A stretch of DNA of 64,000 nt from Oscillatoria sp. FACHB-1407. Its GTDB lineage: Bacteria; Cyanobacteriota; Cyanobacteriia; Elainellales; Elainellaceae. Numbering within the stretch: position 1 is the stretch's first letter; every line of letters starts with the position of its first letter. Below are positions 44,163 to 53,845 of the stretch, one piece after another. Where the stretch lies: NCBI RefSeq assembly GCF_014697545.1, contig NZ_JACJSA010000024.1, positions 1 to 64,000 of the forward strand, read 5' to 3'. A program made the translations under genes and the position numbers. The notes beneath the pieces are model-generated. The model saw only the letters and a program-made list of their open reading frames with translations. It was not told the origin of the DNA and made no database searches.

Positions 44163-45542
44163 CTACACGTCTCCTGGCAGATGCTCAGGCGTTCTGTTAG
44201 AGAGGCTTGCTCCACTACTCAGTTCAGGCACAGAGCGGATTCGCCCTAATTGCCCCAATGCCCACCGTGCTGTTTCCTGCACTTCCGCATCAGGATCACT
44301 GGCAGCATGAGCCAACAACTCACTCATCTGACTGATCAAATCATAGACGCGGGTAACATCGCGAATTGCATTTTTCCGAACGTCAGAGCTGTGATCCTGC
44401 AAAGACAGCAATAGGGCACGATTCATCGGTTTGAGGGTGCGCACTCCAATCTCTGAGATCGCCGCCAGAATAAGACTGCGTTGGCTGGAGTCAGCATCCA
44501 TCATGAGATCAACTAACGGCTGAACTGCTTTAGAATCGCCAACCTGTCCCAACTCCCAGATAGCTTTGCGTCGCTTGACCGGGTCAGGGCTTCGCAAATC
44601 ATCAATTAGTTCGTCAACAATATCAACTTTAGCTAAGCGAGTAGTTTCGTTAACTGGAGAAATTTCTGCCGGAATCGCCTCCGATGCCAGATGAAGGGTG
44701 ACGCCTGCCGTTCCGTTAGTGGAGACTCCGTTAGCAGACACGCCATTGGTCGGTGCTTCCTCCCTCGTTACAGGCTGAACTTCGGTTAGCTCTGAGACGA
44801 CCTGAGTCGGGGTAGCCACGGGTTCATCAGGCGATCGCTCTGAGTTAGATTCCTTCACAGCGGAAGGTGCCATCTTTGAGGGAGCCAAACGCTTGATCCG
44901 GGGGCGAGTATAGCGATAAAGCGCAAACCCCACCACGGCAGAGGCAGCCAGGATGACCGCTATCCAACCCTGTCCGCTGCGCTCGGATGTCCCTGCAACA
45001 TTGGCTGTATCGCTTGTTGTTTCAGGTTCTGTCTCGCCTGTTGGGGTTGGAGGTGCTTCGGGAGTTGCTGATGGGGTTGGTTGAGGTGCGGTGTCAGGAT
45101 TGGTTTCTGAACTGGAGGCGATCGCTTCCTGTAACTGCTGGAGGGTAGACTCACCCACTTGTCCATCTACCGGCAAATTGGCTTGCCGTTGAAATTCAAT
45201 CACCGCCGATTTCGTCTGATCTCCAAAAATGCCATCCGGCTTGCTCTCGTAGTACCCCAGTTTTTGTAAGATTGCTTGCAGTTCAGAGACGCGCTCTCCA
45301 CGACTGCCAAGTTTGAGAATAGAGGTGTCTTCATCAGGAGAGGCAGTAGAAGATGCTTCAGACTCATCTGTAGCCGTGGCATCTGTTGAAGCTTGGGCAA
45401 TCAGTTCACGCGAGACAGGATGGTAACCTCCTAAAGGTGACGTGGCATAGGCACGAGCCTCAACAGGTGTAACGCCCAGGATAGAAGTAACGCTTAAACC
45501 TGTGAGATAGGAAATGAATACGATATTGATGCGGTGGGACAT
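44163..45542 (-). CDS. Membrane protein with peptidoglycan-binding and HEAT domains
   Basis: A 459-residue protein. It has an N-terminal signal segment (RINIVFISYLTGLSVTSILG), an acidic Ser/Thr linker and a PG_binding_1 domain (about 76-140: ILKLGSRGERVSELQAILQK; LGYYESKPDGIFGDQTKSAV; GESTLQQL). A Pro/Thr-rich linker and a transmembrane helix follow (GWIAVILAASAVVGFALYRY, about 195). The cytoplasmic C-terminus holds HEAT repeats (LIDDLRSPDPVKRRKAIWEL; VQPLVDLMMDADSSQRSLIL). The layout would link the cell wall to a cytoplasmic protein-interaction module. It is followed by the glycosyltransferase gene in an operon. Confidence 0.82.
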   Translation of the reverse strand: MSHRINIVFISYLTGLSVTSILGVTPVEARAYATSPLGGYHPVSRELIAQASTDATATDESEASSTASPDEDTSILKLGSRGERVSELQAILQKLGYYESKPDGIFGDQTKSAVIEFQRQANLPVDGQVGESTLQQLQEAIASSSETNPDTAPQPTPSATPEAPPTPTGETEPETTSDTANVAGTSERSGQGWIAVILAASAVVGFALYRYTRPRIKRLAPSKMAPSAVKESNSERSPDEPVATPTQVVSELTEVQPVTREEAPTNGVSANGVSTNGTAGVTLHLASEAIPAEISPVNETTRLAKVDIVDELIDDLRSPDPVKRRKAIWELGQVGDSKAVQPLVDLMMDADSSQRSLILAAISEIGVRTLKPMNRALLLSLQDHSSDVRKNAIRDVTRVYDLISQMSELLAHAASDPDAEVQETARWALGQLGRIRSVPELSSGASLSNRTPEHLPGDV

Positions 45543-46102
45543 GATTATATGAGTTCGAGAATTACATCTGGACTGATTAAGTTTCAGGTGAACTCAATTG
45601 GTTTCAATCCGAGTGATTGTAGATGTAAATGCTGACCTTACTTTTAGAGCCTCACACAAAAATCAAGACTGATACTGCGATCGCAGATCAATCGCTATCG
45701 CCTATCCATAAAGGTTAGAACGGCGTTCAGGGATAACTTTCCCCATGAGCAGCATAGCCCATACCCTCACAAAACCTTTATGCAAGCGACGGATTGCAAT
45801 GCCCCTGTGCTCCTTAAATACTATAAATCTCTTGCAAGCGAGATTTTTCCCCTACCTCAAGATAGGTTAGTAGAAAGTACTAACTACTCCCTGAGAGGAC
45901 AAATGCTTAAGGATTGTTAATTATTCTAGTCTGTCTAATGCCAGCTCAGTATGACAAACCGTTGATCTGTAAGAAATATTATTTTGTTCTCAGTAACCCC
46001 CTGATTACCCTGGTTCACACCATTTTAGGTATCACAACCCAGTAGCCAATCAGAGAAGTCTGACGGAGTACTAACCGCGCCAGCCATTCTCCAGCTTTCG
46101 AG
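45543..46102. other. Gene-free stretch of 560 bp
   Basis: This region lies upstream of the peptidoglycan-binding/HEAT gene and downstream of the EamA gene. It holds a small inverted pair around 45829-45855 (CTCTTGCAAG.. CGAGA) and no repeat family copy or credible reading frame that I can see. Confidence 0.4.
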
Positions 46103-47197
46103 CTAACCCTCAGGCTCAATCTCTGAGAGCACCAACTGTGCAGATGCCTCTCCAGATTTGGAACCAAGCTGAGTAACTTCTGAAACAGCCGCATTCTCTG
46201 GCTGGGAAGTAACGCGCTGACTGAACTTAGTCTGGAACAGTCGCGATAGTACCTCTCGTTGATTGATGAGATAGATACTGACCAGCGTTAGCCCAACCCC
46301 AACCCACTGCACTGAAGTCAGCACCTCAGACAACACCAAATTGCCAAACAGCAGAGCAAAAACTGGAGTCAAAAACGTGAGCGAACTCAGACTCGTCAGA
46401 TTACCGCTTGCTGCGAAATAAAAGAACAATCCATAGGCGATCGCACTACCAAACACGGTCGCGTAGCTTAATGCCAACCAATCATAACCAGTGAGGTGAG
46501 TCCACTGCTGAGCTTCAAAAACACCTGACAACACAAACAGCGGCACACCCCCAAAAATCATGTGCCAACCCGTCGCCACTACAGGGTCAACGTGCTGACA
46601 CACATAGCGCACCAGCACAGTACCCACCGCCATCGACAGAGCCGCCAACAGCATCAGCCACTCACCACTCTGAAACAACTGCTGCACCACGTTGACACTG
46701 GATTGTCCGGCGATCGCCCCCCACTGACCATGCAACGCTGCCAGCACCCAATCATCTGGCAGACCAATCAAGCTAATGCCCACAATACCAAACGCCAGCC
46801 CCAGCCAACCCCACAAACCGACCTGCTCGGCAAACAGAAATCGCGCCATCAGAGCCACTGCCAGGGGCTGAGAGTCAATCATGACGGAACCCAGTCCGGC
46901 TCCAGTTCTCATTAAGCCTTCCGCCAGAAATCCCTGGAACAATGCCCCATCCACGAATCCAAACAGCGCGATCCAGAGCCATGCAATGCCAGTCTTTGGC
47001 TGAGTCCTGCCCATCGCGATCGCGGCAATCAGGATAATGATGCCTGCGGGAACCAGCCGCACTCCTGCCATAAATAAAGGAGTGGTGTGATCAATCGTTC
47101 CCTTCATCGCAACCATTGCCGTTCCCCAAAGAAAAAAGGGAGCCACCAATAGCAGAGGGGCGACGGTCAGTTTGGACTCAGTTAGCTTTGATTGCAT
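46103..47197 (-). CDS. EamA/DMT-family transporter
   Basis: A 364-residue membrane protein with ten predicted helices in two EamA halves (VAPLLLVAPFFLWGTAMVAM; AGVRLVPAGIIILIAAIAMG; SLSSLTFLTPVFALLFGNLV; LTSVQWVGVGLTLVSIYLIN). A hydrophilic C-terminal tail of about 55 residues follows. DMT transporters export or import small metabolites such as amino acids; the substrate cannot be inferred. The gene is a single unit. The ATG at 47197 (MQSKLTESKL) gives a short cytoplasmic N-terminus. Confidence 0.9.
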   Translation of the reverse strand: MQSKLTESKLTVAPLLLVAPFFLWGTAMVAMKGTIDHTTPLFMAGVRLVPAGIIILIAAIAMGRTQPKTGIAWLWIALFGFVDGALFQGFLAEGLMRTGAGLGSVMIDSQPLAVALMARFLFAEQVGLWGWLGLAFGIVGISLIGLPDDWVLAALHGQWGAIAGQSSVNVVQQLFQSGEWLMLLAALSMAVGTVLVRYVCQHVDPVVATGWHMIFGGVPLFVLSGVFEAQQWTHLTGYDWLALSYATVFGSAIAYGLFFYFAASGNLTSLSSLTFLTPVFALLFGNLVLSEVLTSVQWVGVGLTLVSIYLINQREVLSRLFQTKFSQRVTSQPENAAVSEVTQLGSKSGEASAQLVLSEIEPEG

Positions 47198-47466
47198 CAG
47201 CAGTTGTCCATAATCTATGTATTGATATTAAAGCAATCTATGTAGTTTTGTTAAGGCAAAAATGAGGAAGAGGGTGAGATAGCCCTACAGAATCTAATTC
47301 ACCAACCCAGACAAAATAAGGCAAACTAGAATTCAGCCTTATTGACAAGCTCACTTCATAATTTAGTAATCTTGCAAGGTGATGTTTTTGCGGGGTCGTC
47401 AATGTTTGCACCCTACATAACCCACTCCACTACCCACAATTTTTGATATCGAGTCTTTAAATTGCT

Positions 47467-48300
47467 ATGATTTGGCCCTTTAAGCCACGCTTTCGTAAAC
47501 AAATTGCCCGAATTGAAGTTAATGGTGCGATCGCAGGAGCAACTCGTAAACGAGTATTAGAGGCTCTCAAAACCATTGAAGAACGTAAGTTTCCAGCATT
47601 ATTGCTGCGAATTGATAGCCCTGGCGGTACAGTTGGCGACTCCCAAGAGATTTACAGTGCTCTGAAGAAGTTAGGAGAAAAAATTAAAATTGTCGCCAGT
47701 TTTGGCAATATCTCTGCCTCTGGTGGTGTCTATATCGGTATGGGTGCCAGTCACATCGTTGCTAATCCCGGCACGATTACAGGTAGCATTGGCGTGATTT
47801 TGCGCGGCAACAACTTAGAGCGGTTGCTTGAAAAAGTGGGTGTTTCCTTCAAAGTCATCAAATCCGGTCCCTACAAAGACATCCTGGCATTTGATCGGGA
47901 GTTGACCGACCCAGAAAAACACATCCTGCAAGAATTAATTGATGTCAGCTATAGCCAGTTTGTGCAAACGGTCGCTGAAGCCCGCCATCTGTCCGTTGAA
48001 ACCGTCAGAAGTTTTGCCGATGGGCGCATCTTTACAGGTCAACAAGCCCTGGCATTGGGAGTGGTCGATCGCCTTGGCACCGAGGAAGATGCTCGCCGAT
48101 GGGCAGCCGAGTTAGTTGGGTTAGATCCAGATAAGACTGAGTGTTATACCTTTGAAGAGAAGAAGAGCGTTGTCAATCGATTTCTCTCAGGGAATGATCG
48201 CTTACAAAATTCATTGGAAACTCGCCTATCTTCGACCACCGAATGGTTAGAGTTTGAACTATCAACGAGTGGCTTACCACTGTGGTTATATCGACCCTAG
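47467..48300 (+). CDS. sppA: Signal peptide peptidase SppA
   Basis: A short-form SppA serine protease of 277 residues. It has the ClpP-like crotonase fold with ALLLRIDSPGGTVGDSQEIY, the catalytic serine in SFGNISASGGVYIGMGASHI and the catalytic lysine in VIKSGPYKDIL. The tail GRIFTGQQALALGVVDRLG is also conserved. SppA degrades leftover signal peptides and, in cyanobacteria, helps in acclimation to light. A single hydrophobic N-terminal region (MIWPFKPRFRKQIARIEVNG) is weak, so this short form may be peripheral. It lies just upstream of aroH on the same strand. Confidence 0.93.
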   Translation: MIWPFKPRFRKQIARIEVNGAIAGATRKRVLEALKTIEERKFPALLLRIDSPGGTVGDSQEIYSALKKLGEKIKIVASFGNISASGGVYIGMGASHIVANPGTITGSIGVILRGNNLERLLEKVGVSFKVIKSGPYKDILAFDRELTDPEKHILQELIDVSYSQFVQTVAEARHLSVETVRSFADGRIFTGQQALALGVVDRLGTEEDARRWAAELVGLDPDKTECYTFEEKKSVVNRFLSGNDRLQNSLETRLSSTTEWLEFELSTSGLPLWLYRP

Positions 48301-48468
48301 CGTTGCTATCAATATTAAAGATGTGAACGTTAGGTCAACTAAACTGGGTGAATCCTAAAGAATTCGCAATTAGCGCATAAAACGTTGTATCAATTGGGTG
48401 CAACGATTAATTTGGGAAATATTAATTCAGTACCCATCTGAACCGTGAAAGCTAAGGAGGACGATTAC

Positions 48469-48846
48469 GTGGGCTGGCGAGTGCAAGCAATTCGAGGGGC
48501 AACAACTGTTTCAGAAAATTCAGTTGAAGCGATTAGAGAAGCCGTAACCGAGTTATTGGATGAGCTAGAAAGCTGCAACCAACTCGACCCGAATGACATC
48601 ATCAGTGCCACGTTTTCGGTGACTCGTGATCTCGATGCGATCTTCCCAGCCGCGATCGCCCGCCAACGACCTAAATGGGATAACGTCCCTCTCCTGGACG
48701 TACAACAGATGCATGTTGAGGGCAGTCTAGAGCGTTGCATTCGCTTCCTGATTCATGTCAACGCTGACCCTTTGATGAAGATTCACCACCCTTACCTGCG
48801 GCAGGCAAAAGCCCTGCGCCCAGATTGGAGTATGGCATCTCTGTAA
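48469..48846 (+). CDS. aroH: Chorismate mutase AroH
   Basis: AroH-type chorismate mutase (125 residues) converts chorismate to prephenate for Phe and Tyr synthesis. The family signature is complete: WRVQAIRGATTVSENSVEAI at the N-terminus, ISATFSVTRDLDAIFPAAIA, and RCIRFLIHVNADP near the C-terminus. The start is set at the GTG at 48469, which has a perfect AAGGAGG 8 bp upstream (48454-48460); an earlier GTG at 48445 lacks one. The window also holds tyrA, the next enzyme toward tyrosine, 9 kb away. Confidence 0.95.
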   Translation: MGWRVQAIRGATTVSENSVEAIREAVTELLDELESCNQLDPNDIISATFSVTRDLDAIFPAAIARQRPKWDNVPLLDVQQMHVEGSLERCIRFLIHVNADPLMKIHHPYLRQAKALRPDWSMASL

Positions 48847-48849
48847 GAG

Positions 48850-48935
48850 AAGGATAAATGATAAGGGATAAAGGATAAAAGCTTCATCCAGTTATCTTTT
48901 CCTCTTCAGCCTTCATCCTTTATCCTTTCCCCTAA
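48850..48935. terminator. Repeat-derived hairpin between convergent genes
   Basis: AAGGATAAATGATAAGGGAT... (48851 onwards) and ...TTCATCCTTTATCCTTTCCC (ending 48932) are inverted AAGGATAAA-type repeats that can pair. They lie between aroH and the DUF2358 gene, which converge, and may serve as a shared terminator. Confidence 0.55.
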
Positions 48936-49371
48936 AGAACTGTCCCAAAATTTCTCTGGGCGATCGATCCCAGGTGTCAATGTGCTGGTAGATCAACGCC
49001 TCTGAATTGAGGGAATAGGTCGAAGTGCCGTTGAAGAAGATTTTGGCTTTCCAGGGGACTCGCAACGTGCCACGCACTGTCCACGTTGCCAGGATTTCTG
49101 CTGGAGTAGACTGGTCAATCGTGTGCAGATCAAAATAAATTTCGGTGAAAAACAGGCGAGCGTGAAACCGCAGCGTCCAGAAGATAATCCGGTAGTTAAA
49201 TTTGCCCTTGAAGGTATTGACCGGATCCCGAAAGAAGATATCTGATGTGTAGATATCGTAGGAGATATCACGCTCAAACAGGGTTGGCAGGTCAGCCCAC
49301 AGCGTTTTAATCACCAATTCGACTGGCGGTTGAGCGGGTTCTACTTCCGGCATCTGTTCTGGCTGACTCAT
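48913..49371 (-). CDS. DUF2358 family protein
   Basis: A 152-residue NTF2-like protein (LWADLPTLFERDISYDIYTS; DIFFRDPVNTFKGKFNYRII; FWTLRFHARLFFTEIYFDLH; LRVPWKAKIFFNGTSTYSLN). This matches DUF2358, common in cyanobacteria and plastids and of unknown function. Its ATG overlaps the stop codon of the ATP-grasp-like gene by four bases (49368-49371), so the two are cotranslated. The acidic, proline-rich N-terminus (MSQPEQMPEVEPAQPPVELV) may be disordered. Confidence 0.88.
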   Translation of the reverse strand: MSQPEQMPEVEPAQPPVELVIKTLWADLPTLFERDISYDIYTSDIFFRDPVNTFKGKFNYRIIFWTLRFHARLFFTEIYFDLHTIDQSTPAEILATWTVRGTLRVPWKAKIFFNGTSTYSLNSEALIYQHIDTWDRSPREILGQFFRGKDKG

Positions 49372-50237
49372 CTGGACGTGATCTCCCGCATACTACCCCA
49401 AAATTGAATCCAGGGAATTTCTGGAGTGGCTGTAAACTGCGGATCGCCCATCCCTAAGACAACCCACTTGCCATCTTCCAACTGCCCCACATCAAGCGAC
49501 ACAAACGGTACCTCGATCTGGGCGATCGCCCGAAACACAAGTTCCATCAAGGCTTCCTCTTCGGGGGTTGAGAGATAGCGACCTGGGTGATCCCCTGCCC
49601 AGGCATAGCCGTAGGTGATTAAGGTTTGGCGATACAACACAATGCGAAAGACCCGCCCAAACCCCATGCCAATGGGGCTTTTGTGCGATCGCAAAGAAAC
49701 CGCAGCTTGCAAAATCACGCTATTGTGCGCTCTCCTGGGCTGTTGCAGGAGCGGTGTGACTAGCTGTTGCAGTTCTTCTAAAGTAGTGGCACGAGGACTG
49801 AGGAGATTGAAGGGAGCTTCGCCTCGTACAGCAATGGGTAAGCCTAACTGGGCGATCGCTGCCTCACACTGAGCCACGTCCCTCAGCAAAAAACTGGTAG
49901 GGATCACGTCTTGCAAACGCTGATAAATCTGCCCAAAATCATAAACTGCTCGGTGTTCTTCAGGTGAATTTAAGAGCCGAATGCTTTTCTGCAATGCCTG
50001 TTGATAGATAGCCGCATACTGGTCAGCGGTAGGTGTCTCACCAATCCACACCGCCACTGTTTCAACTGGCTGATGCGGCACCTGATCCAGTGTAAGGTTG
50101 GTAGTTTGAGCTCCAGATGCCCGTTGAATCGAATAGACGGGTAACTCCAAAAGCTTAGCGATCTCGACAGAGGCATACAGCCCTTGATTTCGAGTCGGTG
50201 CTGGAGGGGTGTCAACAACATCGCTGAGAACAATCAT
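49368..50237 (-). CDS. ATP-grasp-like protein
   Basis: A 289-residue protein from the ATG at 50237 (MIVLSDVVDTPPAPTRNQGL); upstream frame is rejected because it overlaps the divergent promoter and gene. The central and C-terminal parts resemble ATP-grasp domains of the DUF4343 type (IAVRGEAPFNLLSPRATTLE; SLRSHKSPIGMGFGRVFRIV; PFVSLDVGQLEDGKWVVLGM). Such proteins ligate carboxylates to amines using ATP, but no substrate is evident. It forms an overlapping operon with the DUF2358 gene, suggesting a shared role. Confidence 0.72.
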   Translation of the reverse strand: MIVLSDVVDTPPAPTRNQGLYASVEIAKLLELPVYSIQRASGAQTTNLTLDQVPHQPVETVAVWIGETPTADQYAAIYQQALQKSIRLLNSPEEHRAVYDFGQIYQRLQDVIPTSFLLRDVAQCEAAIAQLGLPIAVRGEAPFNLLSPRATTLEELQQLVTPLLQQPRRAHNSVILQAAVSLRSHKSPIGMGFGRVFRIVLYRQTLITYGYAWAGDHPGRYLSTPEEEALMELVFRAIAQIEVPFVSLDVGQLEDGKWVVLGMGDPQFTATPEIPWIQFWGSMREITSR

Positions 50238-50299
50238 GAAATGAAAGAGGGCAGTACACTGGAAGAATCCGCTGAGTTCTAGAAGATTGTCACACAAAT

Positions 50300-52375
50300 A
50301 TGGGTCAGCAAGCCTACCTGGAAACCAAGCTGTCTCCTCCCGTTGCAGAGAAGCATCCTCACATCCTGAGCATCCACGAAGATGAGCGCGTTGATCCCTA
50401 CTACTGGATGCGCGATCGCAACGATTCAAATGTCATCGCCTATTTAGAAGCCGAAAACGCTTACACTCAAGCCGTGATGCAGCACACAGAAGGGCTGCAA
50501 AAAGCTCTCTATGACGAGATGTTGGGGCGAATTAAGGAAACTGACCTCTCCGTCCCCTATCGCAAAGATAACTTTTATTACTACACCCGCACCGAAGAGG
50601 GCAAAGCCTACCCCATCTATTGCCGCAAAAAAGGCAGTTTAGAAGGCGAAGAAGAAGTCATTTTGGATCAAAACGTCTTAGCTGAAGGTCATGAATTCCT
50701 GACCTTGGGAGTCGTCCAGGTTAGCCCAGACCATCGCCTGTTGGCGTATTCGGTAGACACCGCAGGCAACGAGCTTTACACCTTATATTTCTTAGACCTG
50801 ACCACACGAGAGCGATACCCAGAGGCGATCGCGGAGACGTACTATTCTCTGGAGTGGGCAAACGATAGCCGCACCGTGTTTTACACCCAGGTAGATAGCA
50901 CCAATCGCCCCTACAAGCTGTTTCGTCATGTGGTCGGTACGCCTGCCAGTGAAGATGTACTGGTGTATCACGAGACAGATGAGTCTTATTTTCTGGGAGT
51001 TGAGAAAACCCGCAGCGAAGCATACCTGCTCATGAGCCTGGGGAGCAAGATCACCTCAGAGGTTCATTACCTCAAGGCAGACGATCCCTTGGGTGAGTTT
51101 CAGGTGATTCAGCCGCGATCGCACGGGATGGAATACAGCGTTGATCATCATGGCGACCACTTCTACATCGTCACCAATAACAATGCCATCAACTTCAAGC
51201 TAGTCAAAACCCCCGTAACTACGCCTGACCAACCTCATTGGGAAACCATCATTCCCCATCGCGAGGATGTGCTGCTGTCAGGCATCAGCGTCTTTACCGA
51301 TCACCTGGTGATTTACGAGCGGCAGGGTGGGTTACCTACAGTGCGGGTGCAAAAGCTATCCACAGGTGAAGAACACAGCCTTTCTTTTCCAGAACCAACC
51401 TACTCGGTACGAGAGGGCAGTAACCCAGAATTTAACACCAATATTCTGCGGTTCAGCTATTCGTCGATGATCACCCCCTCCTCCGTATTCGACTACAACC
51501 TGGATACGCAGGAGCGGGAACTGAAGAAAGAAACGGAAGTCTTGGGCGGATACGATCGCACCCAATACGCCAGCGAGTGGATCAGTGCTACAGCACCCGA
51601 TGGGGTACAGGTGCCCATCTCCATTGTTTACAAACGGGGCACGCTGAAAGATGGCAGCAATCCCCTGCTGCTTACGGGATACGGTTCCTATGGCGTGAGC
51701 TATCCTGTCACGTTCTCCTCCAATCGGTTATCTCTGCTCGATCGCGGAGTCGTGATTGCCCTTGCCCATATCCGGGGTGGCAGTGAGTTGGGGCGCAAGT
51801 GGTATGACAACGGCAAATTCCTCAACAAAAAGAACACATTCACTGATTTCATTGCCTGTGCTGAGCATCTGATTCAGGAAGGATGGACGAGCCGCGATCG
51901 CCTCGCGATTAACGGTGGCAGCGCAGGAGGATTGTTGATGGGAGCGGTGATCAACCTGCGTCCCGATCTGTTTAAGGCGGTAGTTGCCGATGTGCCCTTT
52001 GTCGATGTGGTGACAACGATTCTCGATCCCACATTGCCCCTGTCAGTGTTGGAGTGGGAGGAATGGGGCAATCCCAACGACAAGACCTACTACGACTACA
52101 TGAAGTCCTATTCCCCTTACGACAACGTCACCGCTAAAGACTATCCCGCCCTGCTGATCACCGCTGGCTTAAATGACTCGCGTGTGTCGTACTGGGAACC
52201 TGCCAAGTGGACGGCTAAGCTGCGCGATCTCAAGACCGACAACAACGTTTTATTGCTCAAAACCAATATGGGTGCAGGGCATGGCGGTGCCTCTGGTCGC
52301 TATGAAAGCCTCAAAGAAATTGCCTTTGAATACGCTTTTCTATTAGACCAATGGGGGATAGCTAAACCTCAGTAA
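50300..52375 (+). CDS. ptrB: Oligopeptidase B-like S9 peptidase
   Basis: A 691-residue serine oligopeptidase. The N-terminal region and seven-bladed propeller (about 1-420: DERVDPYYWMRDRNDSNVIA; VQVSPDHRLLAYSVDTAGNE) gate a C-terminal alpha/beta-hydrolase domain. The catalytic triad is Ser541 (INGGSAGGLLMGAV), Asp626 (ITAGLNDSRV) and His661 (MGAGHGGASGRY). GGSAGG is the family signature. It cleaves peptides after basic residues in the cytoplasm, because there is no signal peptide. The length is typical. It is transcribed divergently from the ATP-grasp-like gene. Confidence 0.95.
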   Translation: MGQQAYLETKLSPPVAEKHPHILSIHEDERVDPYYWMRDRNDSNVIAYLEAENAYTQAVMQHTEGLQKALYDEMLGRIKETDLSVPYRKDNFYYYTRTEEGKAYPIYCRKKGSLEGEEEVILDQNVLAEGHEFLTLGVVQVSPDHRLLAYSVDTAGNELYTLYFLDLTTRERYPEAIAETYYSLEWANDSRTVFYTQVDSTNRPYKLFRHVVGTPASEDVLVYHETDESYFLGVEKTRSEAYLLMSLGSKITSEVHYLKADDPLGEFQVIQPRSHGMEYSVDHHGDHFYIVTNNNAINFKLVKTPVTTPDQPHWETIIPHREDVLLSGISVFTDHLVIYERQGGLPTVRVQKLSTGEEHSLSFPEPTYSVREGSNPEFNTNILRFSYSSMITPSSVFDYNLDTQERELKKETEVLGGYDRTQYASEWISATAPDGVQVPISIVYKRGTLKDGSNPLLLTGYGSYGVSYPVTFSSNRLSLLDRGVVIALAHIRGGSELGRKWYDNGKFLNKKNTFTDFIACAEHLIQEGWTSRDRLAINGGSAGGLLMGAVINLRPDLFKAVVADVPFVDVVTTILDPTLPLSVLEWEEWGNPNDKTYYDYMKSYSPYDNVTAKDYPALLITAGLNDSRVSYWEPAKWTAKLRDLKTDNNVLLLKTNMGAGHGGASGRYESLKEIAFEYAFLLDQWGIAKPQ

Positions 52376-52465
52376 ACAACGTTACAAGTAAAAGCGTTAG
52401 TAGGTGCGAAAGAGATTTCACCCGGATGTGTCCATCACCCAACTCAACAGTTTGGGATAGTTACC

Positions 52466-52894
52466 ATGCAGCCATTTACGACTGAATTGCGAGTCCGCCA
52501 TTACGAGATGGATGCGCTGGGGCACGTCAACAATGCTGTCTATCAGCACTATTTAGAACAGGCCGCGATCGAACACTCAGAACATCTCGGCTTTACGCCC
52601 GCTCGTTATCGAGAACTGGGTGGCTTGTTCGTGATGCGGCGAGTGGAGATTGAATACCTGCGTCCGGCGATCGCAGGCGATGTCCTCTCCATCCAGACCT
52701 GGGTTCAGGAAATGCGGGGTCCACGGGCCGTGCGGTCCTACGAGATTCGCAAAGGCAGTAATTCTGAGTCACTCGTCACTGCAACAGCATTATGGGTTTG
52801 GGTGGAAGTCGCCACCATGCGTCCGCGCCCGATTCCCAATGAGATTCTGGCGACGTTTGGACAACTAACCAGCAAGGGGAGGATATCACCATGA
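52466..52894 (+). CDS. Acyl-CoA thioesterase (4HBT/YbgC type)
   Basis: A 142-residue hotdog-fold thioesterase (TTELRVRHYEMDALGHVNNA; VYQHYLEQAAIEHSEHLGFT; IEYLRPAIAGDVLSIQTWVQ). The DALGHVNNAVYQHYLE active-site loop with its acidic residue and HVNN is diagnostic. Family members hydrolyse acyl- or aroyl-CoA, including 1,4-dihydroxynaphthoyl-CoA in phylloquinone synthesis. The exact substrate is unknown. It overlaps the alpha/beta hydrolase gene by four bases. Confidence 0.88.
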   Translation: MQPFTTELRVRHYEMDALGHVNNAVYQHYLEQAAIEHSEHLGFTPARYRELGGLFVMRRVEIEYLRPAIAGDVLSIQTWVQEMRGPRAVRSYEIRKGSNSESLVTATALWVWVEVATMRPRPIPNEILATFGQLTSKGRISP

Positions 52895-53760
52895 CCGCGA
52901 TCGCAGAAACCTGGCAACACGAATACCTCATAACAAATGGAGTACGCCTGCATTACGTGACTCAAGGGGAAGGACCGCTGATGCTGATGCTACACGGCTT
53001 CCCCGACTTCTGGTACTCCTGGCGACACCAGATTCCCGAATTTGCTCGCGATCATAAAGTCGTCGCAGTGGATCTCCGGGGCTACAACGACAGCGATAAA
53101 CCTGCCGAAAAATCCGCTTACACAATTCCGATCCTGGTCGAAGATGTCGCCGGAATTGTTCGAGGCTTGGGGTATGACCGTTGCGTTTTAGTTGGTCACG
53201 ACTGGGGAGGGGCGATCGCCTGGAACGTGGCTTACACCCATCCTGACCTCATCGATCGCCTGATTATCCTCAATCTGCCCCATCCTGCCAAGTTTCAACA
53301 GGGCTTGCTCACCCCCCAACAGTTGCTCCGCAGTTCCTACATTTTCTTCTTTCAACTGCCATGGCTCCCCGAAGCCGTCCTCCAGTGGGATAACTACCGG
53401 GCGATCGCCGCTGCCTATCAAGGTATGGCTGTCGATAAAACCGCCTTTACTAGCGAGGATCTCGAAGCCTACAAAACAGCCGCTGCCAAACCAGGAGCAC
53501 TCACCAGTATGCTCAACTACTACCGCAATCTGTTTCAAAACGGAGTCAAAATGACGGGCAAGCAATGGAGCCTTCTTAAAGTTCCCACGCTGTTGATCTG
53601 GGGCGAGAAAGATATTGCCCTGGGCAAAGAGCTAACCTACGGCACTGAGAAATACGTTGAAAACTTACAAATCCGCTATTTCCCGAACTGTAGTCACTGG
53701 GTTCACCACGAACAACCCCATCAGGTCAATCAAGCCCTGCGTGAGTTTTTAGCAACCTGA
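52891..53760 (+). CDS. Alpha/beta hydrolase (epoxide hydrolase or haloalkane dehalogenase type)
   Basis: A 289-residue alpha/beta hydrolase. It has an HGFPDFWYSW oxyanion segment, the nucleophile elbow VLVGHDWGGAIAWNVA with Asp as nucleophile, and the catalytic histidine in CSHWVHHEQP. An Asp nucleophile with HGFPDFW is typical of epoxide hydrolases and dehalogenases. The cap region (about 140-215) is hydrophobic and variable. The start overlaps the thioesterase stop (ATGA), so the pair is an operon, perhaps acting on related acyl or lipid substrates (inference). Confidence 0.9.
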   Translation: MTAIAETWQHEYLITNGVRLHYVTQGEGPLMLMLHGFPDFWYSWRHQIPEFARDHKVVAVDLRGYNDSDKPAEKSAYTIPILVEDVAGIVRGLGYDRCVLVGHDWGGAIAWNVAYTHPDLIDRLIILNLPHPAKFQQGLLTPQQLLRSSYIFFFQLPWLPEAVLQWDNYRAIAAAYQGMAVDKTAFTSEDLEAYKTAAAKPGALTSMLNYYRNLFQNGVKMTGKQWSLLKVPTLLIWGEKDIALGKELTYGTEKYVENLQIRYFPNCSHWVHHEQPHQVNQALREFLAT

Positions 53761-53845
53761 AACCGAGGGAACAGGGAACAGAGAGGAATGAATAAAGTTT
53801 GATACGATACAATCAAAAACAATCGCAACTTATTCGCAACCTGTC